This document shows, piece after piece, positions 1 through 9,530 of a DNA stretch of 64,000 bases (within the stretch, counting starts at the first letter, position 1; the number at the start of each line of letters is the position of its first letter). A program made the position numbers and the translations under genes. Under the pieces are notes generated by a model that was not told the DNA's origin, searched no databases, and was given only the letters and a program-made list of their open reading frames with translations. Source of the DNA: Alphaproteobacteria bacterium (GTDB taxonomy: Bacteria > Pseudomonadota > Alphaproteobacteria > Acetobacterales > Acetobacteraceae); the NCBI GenBank assembly GCA_026400815.1, contig JAPLOI010000010.1, positions 1 to 64,000 of the forward strand. Direction: 5' to 3'.

Positions 1-714
<714 letters not shown>

Positions 715-836
715 ATCAAACCCAATCTGGCCGAAACCAAACCAAGCCCAACGAACAGGACCCAAATCTCTCAGACATCCATCCCGCTAGTATCTAAAGG
801 ACGCCGCCAACGTATCCCTTCCTATTCCTGATTTAA

Positions 837-849
837 CTTTGAAAGAGCG
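837..849 (-). promoter_or_regulatory. boxA-like antitermination site in the rRNA leader
   Basis: On the minus strand this reads CGCTCTTTCAAAG, close to the boxA consensus of rRNA leaders (GCTCTTTnAA), between the promoter at 896-924 and the 16S 5' end. boxA is known to recruit NusB/NusE for rRNA antitermination. The assignment rests on motif and position only. Confidence 0.6.
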
Positions 850-895
850 GCCCAACCTCTTCAAACCGTCGGGGTTCGTCGTCGTCGGGAGCGGC

Positions 896-924
896 GTTCT
901 ACTCGGCACCCCTCCCCCTGTCAA
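896..924 (-). promoter_or_regulatory. Candidate rRNA operon promoter
   Basis: On the minus strand TTGACA (919-924) is followed after exactly 17 nt by TAGAAC (896-901), which would start transcription near 889 and give a leader of about 175 nt before 16S. The rest of the 413-nt gap from 715 to 1129 holds no gene that I can see. It must also contain the promoter of the divergent acetyltransferase, for which I find no convincing boxes. Confidence 0.65.
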
Positions 925-1129
925 CGCGATTTCGAAAGCCCCCCGGCACACCCACCACCCAAGACTTTGCAGTTGAGAACACGACTTTACGTAAGTTTAC
1001 CCCCGCTCTCAGCCCAAATTCATGCAGTTTTTGCGGATCGGCAGGCGAGCCATGCGCCAAACGCATGTACTTTAGGGCGATTTCCCGCGTTCCCTTGCTC
1101 CTCTCCAGGCCGCGCGGCACGATCCACCC

Positions 1130-1666
1130 ATGAAACTCACCGTTCGCGACAGCCGCCCGGGCGATATCGCCGCCATCACCGCCATCTACGGCCACGCCGT
1201 GCAGCATGGCCTGGCCAGTTTCGAATACGACCCGCCCGACAGCACAGAGATGGCGCGCCGCCGCGAAGCCGTGCTCGGCGCCGGCTATCCCTATCTCGTC
1301 GCGGAGGATGAAGCCGGCCAGGTGCTCGGCTACGCCTATTACAGCGCCTACCGCCCTCGGCAGGCCTATCGCTTCAGCGTGGAAAACTCGATCTACGTCT
1401 CGCCGGATGCCAAGGGCAAAGGCGTCGGCCGTACCCTGCTCTCAGCCCTCATCGCCCGCTGCACCGCGGAGGGCTACCGGCTCATCGTGGCCGTCATCGG
1501 CGATTCCGCGAACGCCGCCAGCATCGGCCTGCACGCCGCCTGCGGCTTCAAGCACGCCGGCCTGCTGCCCAATGTCGGCTGGAAGCACGGAAGCTGGGTG
1601 GATTCCATCCTGATGACCCTCCCCCTCGGCGACGGCGCCACCACCCCGCCTCCCGAAGGCCGCTAG
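1130..1666 (+). CDS. GNAT N-acetyltransferase, PAT/MnaT type
   Basis: A 178-residue GNAT-fold enzyme of the phosphinothricin/methionine-sulfoximine acetyltransferase group (Pat, Bar, YncA/MnaT). These transfer acetyl from acetyl-CoA to an amino group of an amino-acid-like substrate. The acetyl-CoA pyrophosphate loop KGKGVGR is at residues 95-101. The family block AVIGDSANAASIGLH is followed by the VGWKHG...D segment near the C-terminus, as in MnaT. Length is typical. It stands alone, divergent from the rRNA operon and convergent with clpB (54 nt apart). The last 14 residues (GDGATTPPPEGR) are an unstructured tail. The exact substrate cannot be told from sequence. Confidence 0.88.
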   Translation: MKLTVRDSRPGDIAAITAIYGHAVQHGLASFEYDPPDSTEMARRREAVLGAGYPYLVAEDEAGQVLGYAYYSAYRPRQAYRFSVENSIYVSPDAKGKGVGRTLLSALIARCTAEGYRLIVAVIGDSANAASIGLHAACGFKHAGLLPNVGWKHGSWVDSILMTLPLGDGATTPPPEGR

Positions 1667-1720
1667 GCAAGCAAAAGCCGCCGGCACCAACAGGCACCCG
1701 CGGCCTAGCTTCAACCTGCC

Positions 1721-4303
<2,583 letters not shown>

Positions 4304-4412
4304 GTCCGTCCTTGTCCCTCTTCAGGCGACAATCCCAAGCTGGGCGCCCGACATCGGGCCGCCCGCATCGGCGCCCCTTCAGGAGGCAACGCCGACGCTA
4401 TCACTGGGTTCG

Positions 4413-4441
4413 ACATGGGCAATGATTCAGGTCAACACAAG
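4413..4441 (-). promoter_or_regulatory. Candidate heat-shock (sigma-32) promoter of clpB
   Basis: The minus strand shows CTTG (4438-4441), an 18-nt spacer and CCCATGT (4413-4419). This fits the alphaproteobacterial RpoH pattern CTTG-N17/18-CCnATnT. It lies just upstream of clpB, a classic RpoH target. A partially overlapping TTGACC could act as a sigma-70 -35 box. No start site was mapped. Confidence 0.5.
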
Positions 4442-4490
4442 ATCGACCCCAGCGAAAATGCACAAAAATCGGGCACAGCGCACCGCCCAC

Positions 4491-4520
4491 GAAAAGCCCC
4501 ATGGCTCGCACCATGGGGCT
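4491..4520 (-). terminator. Rho-independent terminator of the PEP-CTERM gene
   Basis: A perfect 10-bp stem (AGCCCCATGG / CCATGGGGCT, 6-nt loop) is followed on the minus strand by TTTTC, 29 nt after the stop codon of the PEP-CTERM gene. It should insulate clpB from that gene. Confidence 0.75.
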
Positions 4521-4548
4521 CCGGGTCGGGCAAGACAGGCGAAAAGCC

Positions 4549-5307
4549 TCAGGCGCGGCGGCGACGGTGCAGCCCAAGGCCCAGCAGGCCCATCCCCAAC
4601 ACCGCCATCGACGCGGGCTCGGGGATGCTGTTGCCCCCGTCCCCCGCCTGGATCTGGATGTTGCCGATCCGCCCGCCCGCGAACGCCAGGCCGGAATTGG
4701 AGCCGGTGTCGCCCCAGTTGGTGACGCCGAAGTTCAACGTATAGGTGTCCGCCACCAGGATATCGTAGGTGGATTCGATCCATCCAGTGTAGCCGCAGCC
4801 GGGATCGTAGCAGGTACCCGACTCTCCCCCCAACGGCGACCAGGCCGGCGCGCCCCCGATGATCCCGGAGGTCGTGGGATCCAACGTCGCGTCCAGGCTG
4901 GGCAATTCGACCCCGGGGGCAGTGCCACTCGGGGCGCTCCGGGCGGTGAACAGCCACGCCACGTGGGAGCCATCGCTAGCCTTGCGCAGTTCGGCCCAGC
5001 TGTAATCCCCACTCATGTCCCAGTCCGATGTCACGTAGTTGAAGAAGAAGCTCAGCCTGTCGCCCACACGGGCGGCAAAGGCATCAGACTGGAACGACGA
5101 ACCGTTGTACCCGCCCACGGAGCTGATCTGCCCTGCCCCATCGATGCCCCGATCGGTGCTGACATAGCTGTAAAGGGGTCCGGTGGGCGGCGCCGTCACG
5201 ACGCCATTCGCACCCAGGGTGCCATAGTTCCCCACGATCACGGCGGCATGCGCTCCACCAACCAGAGCCATGGAAGCAATGAAAGTCGAAAGAAGCAGCG
5301 ATCGCAC
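4549..5307 (-). CDS. PEP-CTERM sorting-signal exported protein
   Basis: A 252-residue secreted protein of unknown function. It has an N-terminal signal peptide (VRSLLLSTFIASMALVGG..AHA), a polar Ser/Gly/Asp/Thr-rich body, and a C-terminal tripartite signal: PEP motif (SIPEPAS), a Gly/Leu hydrophobic helix and a terminal RRRR cluster. In known systems this signal is cut by exosortase (EpsH/Xrt) during export and surface display; no exosortase lies in this window. The GTG at 5305-5307 is preferred because GGAG at 5315-5318 lies 7 nt upstream; the TTG two codons... one codon earlier (5308-5310) is too close. Base composition is less GC-biased than in neighbouring genes, suggesting acquisition. 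The mature domain matches no fold I recognise. Confidence 0.85.
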   Translation of the reverse strand: MRSLLLSTFIASMALVGGAHAAVIVGNYGTLGANGVVTAPPTGPLYSYVSTDRGIDGAGQISSVGGYNGSSFQSDAFAARVGDRLSFFFNYVTSDWDMSGDYSWAELRKASDGSHVAWLFTARSAPSGTAPGVELPSLDATLDPTTSGIIGGAPAWSPLGGESGTCYDPGCGYTGWIESTYDILVADTYTLNFGVTNWGDTGSNSGLAFAGGRIGNIQIQAGDGGNSIPEPASMAVLGMGLLGLGLHRRRRA

Positions 5308-5346
5308 CAAACGTCTCCAAAGTGGCTGTGAATATCAATCTAGCGA

Positions 5347-5376
5347 ATTGTAGCAAAAATGATGCCACGAAGAGAA
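5347..5376 (-). promoter_or_regulatory. Candidate promoter of the PEP-CTERM gene
   Basis: On the minus strand a good extended -10 (TGCTACAAT; hexamer at 5347-5352) lies about 40 nt upstream of the start codon, with a poor -35. Farther up, an inverted repeat CCGACA-CA-TGTCGG at 5441-5454 could be an operator. The remaining gap to 5643 shows no gene. Confidence 0.35.
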
Positions 5377-5643
5377 ATTCCATGTTTTCAATGGGATGCA
5401 GCCCCACAGAATGACACCCGCATGGAGACTGTAAAATGCTCCGACACATGTCGGCATGAAGCTGATGTCGGCGCCCACCCGTCCCCCCGTCCTCCCCGGC
5501 AGCCGCCACGGAGAAATTCTCAATATATTTCAGTCTCTTACCTCAGGCGAGCGAGGGCCAGCACAACGTTGGCCACAGCCAGGCCACCAACAGGCTCGCT
5601 TCAAAAGCGTAAAGCACGCCGACACTCCCGCCCCCCGGGAGCC

Positions 5644-6303
5644 TCAGGCCGCCGGCCGCAACCGCTCCCGCAGCCCCGCCAGCCGCCCCTCGATCTGCCC
5701 GCGCAGCTTGCCGATCTTCCCAACCCCCTGCAGCCGCCGGCCCAGGAACGCGGCCACTGCCTCGTCATCCTCCTCGCGCAGCCAATACAAAAGGGTGGCC
5801 GCATACACCCCAGCCAGGATCGCCCGCTTGGTGTACCAGCTGAAATCGGCGGAACTGTCCCCCGCCAGGTGCCATATCTCATCCACCGTCCGCGCCAGCG
5901 TCCCGGCCGCCACGCGGGCATTCCCCGGCATCGCCAGCACAGCCACGGAACGCCGCACCGCCTCGCGATGCGGCCCTAGCAGCGCCAGCCGCCCCAGCAC
6001 CAGCGCCCGCACCTTGGCCGTGGTGCGCAACTCGGCGAATCCTGGCCCGGCGGCGATCGCGCCCATCGCCCGGTCCGCGCGGTCGATGAACGCCTCCACC
6101 ATGTCCACCGCGCCGCCGGGGAACAGCAATTCGGCCTCCAGCCGCGCGCCCTCCCCCCGTCCACCTTCCCTGGGCCCGGCGCCCCGCAGTCCTTCCTCCA
6201 CCGCCCGCCAGCCCCAACCCAGCGCCGGCACCTGCGGCAGCGCCAGGGCCAGGGCCTCGTCGCGCTCCACCGAACGCTCCGGCGGCTCGGCGCAGCGCCC
6301 CAT
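5644..6303 (-). CDS. COQ9 family protein (rpsU-divergently transcribed protein)
   Basis: A 219-residue protein related to COQ9, a lipid-binding helical protein that in mitochondria supports the COQ7 step of ubiquinone synthesis. In Alphaproteobacteria the family is called rpsU-divergently transcribed protein, and rpsU is indeed divergent nearby (7040). The C-terminal half carries the conserved region: DMVEAFIDRADRAM, then DEIWHLAGDSSADFSWYTKR and LYWLREEDDE. The ATG at 6301-6303 overlaps the def stop codon (TGATG), so the two are translationally coupled; a GTG one codon upstream (6304-6306) is the alternative. A role in ubiquinone biosynthesis is inferred from homology. Confidence 0.85.
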   Translation of the reverse strand: MGRCAEPPERSVERDEALALALPQVPALGWGWRAVEEGLRGAGPREGGRGEGARLEAELLFPGGAVDMVEAFIDRADRAMGAIAAGPGFAELRTTAKVRALVLGRLALLGPHREAVRRSVAVLAMPGNARVAAGTLARTVDEIWHLAGDSSADFSWYTKRAILAGVYAATLLYWLREEDDEAVAAFLGRRLQGVGKIGKLRGQIEGRLAGLRERLRPAA

Positions 6304-6863
6304 CACAGCGGCGCGGCCCGGCGGAACTCCGGCACGCCCGCCTTCGCCAGATCCTCGGCAAAGCCGAAATTCATGAAATCCTTCCCCACCATGCGCATCG
6401 GATAAAGGATGCCATCCAGATGGTCATACTCATGCTGCACGATCGCGGCATGCGCCCCGGTCGCCTCGCCCACCACCGGCTTCCCGTCGGTATCCACGCC
6501 CTCGTAGCGAATGCGCCAGGCGCGCGGCACCGCGGCCCGAATACCGGGAATCGAAAGGCACCCCTCCCACCCGATCTGCCGCTCCTCGCCCAGGAAGGTC
6601 AGCACCGGGTTGATCACCGTCGTATTCCCGATCGGCCGGTCATCCTTGTCGCCGCCCGAACGCTCCGTCCGAACCCGGAAAATGAACAGCCGCAGCGGCA
6701 CATGCACCTGCGGTGCGGCCAGCCCCGCGCCCTGGATATCGTCAAGCGTTTCATACATATCCGCCACCAGCTTGCGGATCTCCGGCGCCGTCGGATCGGC
6801 CACGGGTTGCGCCGTCTGCAGCAGCACCGGATGGCCCATGCGGGCGATCTTCAGGATGGCCAT
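6303..6863 (-). CDS. def: Peptide deformylase
   Basis: A 186-residue metalloenzyme that removes the formyl group from the N-terminal methionine of new proteins. All three family motifs are visible: GAGLAAPQV (45-53), EGCLS (100-104, metal-binding Cys102) and QHEYDHLDG (143-151, with His144, Glu145 and His148). The frame stays open far upstream, but MAILKIARMGHP is the typical start, so ATG 6861-6863 is chosen. It lies upstream of the COQ9 gene with a TGATG overlap and divergent from rpsU, so two translation-related genes share a 176-nt promoter region. Confidence 0.95.
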   Translation of the reverse strand: MAILKIARMGHPVLLQTAQPVADPTAPEIRKLVADMYETLDDIQGAGLAAPQVHVPLRLFIFRVRTERSGGDKDDRPIGNTTVINPVLTFLGEERQIGWEGCLSIPGIRAAVPRAWRIRYEGVDTDGKPVVGEATGAHAAIVQHEYDHLDGILYPMRMVGKDFMNFGFAEDLAKAGVPEFRRAAPL

Positions 6864-7039
6864 GCGTTCAATCCTCTGCCGGGTTGTGGAGATGGGCGCC
6901 GAAAACCGTTTGCCAGCCCCTCCGTGCGTGATATAGCGCGCTCCTTCCCGGGCAGGCCACTGCCTCCTGGGCGTTTTCTGTCGTCCGGATCGGCCATGGG
7001 GGCCAGGTTGGGCGGCGCCATAAAGGAGCAGGCGGCCAA

Positions 7040-7243
7040 GTGCAGGTTCTCGTTCGCGACAACAACGTCGACCAGGCGCTGAAGGCGCTGAAGAAGAAGA
7101 TGCAGCGCGAAGGAATCTTTCGCGAGATGAAGCTGCGCCGCCATTTTGAGAAGCCCTCCGAGCGCCGCGCCCGCGAGGCCGCCGAGGCCGTCCGCCGCGC
7201 CCGCAAGATGGAGCGCAAGCGCCTGGAGCGCGAGGGCTTCTAG
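7040..7243 (+). CDS. rpsU: 30S ribosomal protein S21
   Basis: A 67-residue, strongly basic S21. It shows the conserved start [20 protein letters not shown], the [17 protein letters not shown] segment, and the alpha-type basic tail ending [13 protein letters not shown]. It starts with GTG, preceded by AAGGAG at 7023-7028. A GC stem (GCGGGGG / CCCCCGC, 7250-7269) follows the stop codon but has no T-tract, so it is at best a weak terminator or a 3'-end protector. Confidence 0.97.
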   Translation: MQVLVRDNNVDQALKALKKKMQREGIFREMKLRRHFEKPSERRAREAAEAVRRARKMERKRLEREGF

Positions 7244-7360
7244 TCCACCGCGGGGGTAACACCCCCCGCACCCAACCCCCTACGCCTATCCTATGCCGAA
7301 CCCAGGGCAGCACAGCCACCGAAAGGTGTGCCGTCGCTGCCTTCGGTGCTGTACGCCCTG

Positions 7361-7410
7361 TTGAACCCAAACCCGCCCCTGGCCTAGCATTGGACTGTCA
7401 TGGACAGTCC
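7361..7410 (+). promoter_or_regulatory. Promoter and start-codon operator of the MocR gene
   Basis: TTGAAC (7361-7366), 18 nt, then TAGCAT (7385-7390) would start transcription within a few bases of the ATG at 7400, giving an almost leaderless mRNA. A perfect inverted repeat, GGACTGTC (7392-7399) and GACAGTCC (7403-7410), is centred exactly on that ATG. MocR/PdxR regulators are known to control their own genes; that this site serves autoregulation is inference. Confidence 0.45.
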
Positions 7411-8872
7411 CTCCACGCCGGCACAATCAGACCACTCGCGCCAAACAGCGGTCTTCGAGCGCCTGCGCCGCGGCATCCTCACCGGCACCCTCCCCCCCGG
7501 CGCCCGCCTCCCCGCCACCCGCCACCTCGCTGAGGAACTCGGCGTCGCCCGCCAAACCGTCGTCCTGGCCTATGAACGCCTGGCCGCCGAAGGCTATGTC
7601 CGCGCCCGCATGGGCAGCGGCACCTACGTCGCCGCCGACCTGCCGGATGCCGCCCCCGCCCCGGCCCGCGCTGCCGCCCACCCCGGCCAGATCCTCTCCC
7701 GCCGCGGTGCCGCCATCGCCGCAACCCCGATGTCCGCCCAAGAGGGCATAGGTTCGCCCGGCACGAGCCACATCACCCTGCTCGCCCCCGGCGTACCCGC
7801 CAACGACCTCTTCCCCACCGCCACCTGGGCCCGCGAAACCGCCCGCGCCCTGCGCACCCTCCCCGCCGCCCTCCTCGGCTACCCAGACCCGCAAGGCCTG
7901 CCGGAACTCCGCACTGAAATCGCCGCCCACCTCGCGGCCACCCGCGGCCTCATCGCCGATCCCGGCCAGATCGTCATCACCACCGGCACACAGCAAGCCC
8001 TGCGCGTCGCAGCCGACCTGGTGCTGGACCCCGGCGAACCCGCCTGGGTCGAGGAACCCGGCTACATCGCCGGCCGCGGCGCCCTCATCGCCTCCGGCGT
8101 CCGCCCCGTGCCCATCCCCTCCGATGCCGACGGGCTGGATGTCGCCGAAGCCATCCGCCGCGCCCCCCTCGCCCGCCTCGCTCTCGTCGCCCCCTCCCAC
8201 GCCACCCCCCTCGGCGGCGCCCTCACCATCGGCCGCCGCCTCGCCCTGCTCGATTGGGCCGCCGGCGCCGGCGCCTGGATCCTGGAAGACGATTGCGACT
8301 CCGAATACCGCTGGTCCGGCAAACCCCTCCCCCCACTCGCCTCGCTCGATGCCGGCCACGGCATGACCGGGCGCGTCATCTACTGCGGCACCTTCAGCAA
8401 AACCCTCGCCCCCGCCCTGCGCCTCGGCTTCGCCGTGGTCCCCGCCCCCCTCACCGCCGCCTTCGTCCGCGTCCGCGCGCTGACGGACCGCGGCCCCGCC
8501 ACCCTCCAGCAAGCCGTCCTCGCCGGCTTCATGCGGGCCGGCCTCCTCGCCCCCCATATCCGCCGCGTCCGCACCGAATACGCCCGCCGCCGCACCGCCC
8601 TCCTCGAAGCCCTGCGCCGCCATTGCCCCCAGGCCACCCCCCGCCCCGCCCCCGGCGGCCTCCACCTCGTGGTCGAACTCCCCCCCGGCCGAGACGAACA
8701 CCGCATCGCCGAAGCCGCCCGCGAACGCAGCCTCTCCGTCGCCCCCCTCAGCGCCTACTACTCCGAAACCCCAACCCTCACCGGCCTCGTCATCGGCTTC
8801 GCTACCTGCCCCGTGGCCATGGCGGCCGATGCGGCGCGGCGACTCTCGGCGGCAATCCGGGCGAACAGCTAA
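7400..8872 (+). CDS. MocR/PdxR-type transcriptional regulator (GntR HTH fused to aminotransferase-like domain)
   Basis: A 490-residue regulator. Residues 15-85 form a GntR winged helix (LRRGILTGTLPPGARLPATR ... YVRARMGSGTYV). Residues about 125-490 form a fold-type I aminotransferase domain with the PLP lysine in TFSKTLAP (Lys334) and DDCDSEYR upstream of it. Members such as GabR and PdxR sense PLP or amino acids and control nearby genes. No pyridoxal or GABA gene is adjacent; the closest candidates are the small ORF at 9038 and the hyuAB genes. The stop codon TAA overlaps the start of a GC-rich repeat at 8872. Confidence 0.93.
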   Translation: MDSPSTPAQSDHSRQTAVFERLRRGILTGTLPPGARLPATRHLAEELGVARQTVVLAYERLAAEGYVRARMGSGTYVAADLPDAAPAPARAAAHPGQILSRRGAAIAATPMSAQEGIGSPGTSHITLLAPGVPANDLFPTATWARETARALRTLPAALLGYPDPQGLPELRTEIAAHLAATRGLIADPGQIVITTGTQQALRVAADLVLDPGEPAWVEEPGYIAGRGALIASGVRPVPIPSDADGLDVAEAIRRAPLARLALVAPSHATPLGGALTIGRRLALLDWAAGAGAWILEDDCDSEYRWSGKPLPPLASLDAGHGMTGRVIYCGTFSKTLAPALRLGFAVVPAPLTAAFVRVRALTDRGPATLQQAVLAGFMRAGLLAPHIRRVRTEYARRRTALLEALRRHCPQATPRPAPGGLHLVVELPPGRDEHRIAEAARERSLSVAPLSAYYSETPTLTGLVIGFATCPVAMAADAARRLSAAIRANS

Positions 8873-9005
8873 AGGCCAGGGCTCTGCCGTCGCGGCGCGA
8901 AGCCGCGCCACGGGGACCCGCTGGGGCCTTAGGCCCCAGACCCCTTGACCTGAAGTTAGACAAAACCCCCAAAACCCGAGTACGTACGGGATTAAAAACC
9001 TTGTT

Positions 9006-9037
9006 CACCGGTGTTGCGTTTGGCATATTCACCGGTG
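9006..9037. promoter_or_regulatory. Two CACCGGTG palindromes in front of the cargo ORF
   Basis: TTCACCGGTG occurs twice, at 9004-9013 and 9028-9037, so the perfect palindrome CACCGGTG recurs with a 24-bp period. The second copy touches the ATG at 9038. The arrangement suggests an operator pair; the binding protein is unknown. Confidence 0.4.
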
Positions 9038-9421
9038 ATGCCACATCCCGTAGCCGCACCGCACGAAGCCGACGCCCTTCGCCGCCTGGCGGAGGCGATG
9101 AATCGCGTCCACTTCCCGGCGCCCCTGCTTCAGTTCCTGCTCGCCCTGCTGGCCGTCCTCACGGGAACCAAATCCGTCACGACCGTCCTGGCCCCCGGCC
9201 GCACCTGGCGCACCCCGCGCAGCGATTGGCACTTCTCCCCCACCGGCGAAACCATCGACGACCTGGCACCCGTACTCCACCCGCGCGCCTTGCGCCGTCT
9301 CCGCCGCCAGCGCGCCTGGATCGGCTGGATCCTCCGCGGCCGCCCCGGCCGCGGCATGCGCCGTTCAAGCAAACGCGCGCCCAACCCTTCCCCCGCCCGC
9401 ACCGCCCGCGCACCGCCATAG
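9038..9421 (+). CDS. Hypothetical small protein inside repeat pair
   Basis: A predicted 127-residue protein that I do not recognise. Residues 1-60 include a hydrophobic helix (LLQFLLALLAVLTG, about 29-42); the rest is Arg/Pro-rich and strongly basic, ending in a low-complexity tail. The start is set at the ATG directly after the second CACCGGTG palindrome; no good Shine-Dalgarno is visible. It lies alone between two inverted repeats and between two otherwise normal neighbours, so it may be cargo carried by the repeats or a decayed gene. Codon use is as GC-rich as in real genes, which gives weak support. Confidence 0.4.
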   Translation: MPHPVAAPHEADALRRLAEAMNRVHFPAPLLQFLLALLAVLTGTKSVTTVLAPGRTWRTPRSDWHFSPTGETIDDLAPVLHPRALRRLRRQRAWIGWILRGRPGRGMRRSSKRAPNPSPARTARAPP

Positions 9422-9530
9422 GCGGAGCGCGTCCATTTTCCTCATGAATCCGTTCTTCGGCCCCCGCGTTTCGCGGCGGCGACTCATGTCTTAAGTGATG
9501 TGGGTCCAGGGCAGAGCCCTGGCCTTCCTC

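Larger units (their letters stand above)
8872..9528. repeat. Inverted pair of GC-rich double-hairpin repeats enclosing a small ORF
   Basis: The left copy (8872-8949) starts AAGGCCAGGGCTCTGCC and has a second hairpin TGGGGCCTTAGGCCCCA; its first hairpin is expanded by about 25 bp of a different palindrome. The right copy (9501-9528) is inverted and keeps only the first hairpin (CCAGGGCAGAGCCCTGG). The left copy abuts the TAA of the MocR gene and the right copy lies 2 nt from the TAG of the hyuA-like gene. The interior (8950-9500) holds the ORF at 9038-9421. Same family as 17927-18358 and 33354-33553. Confidence 0.8.
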
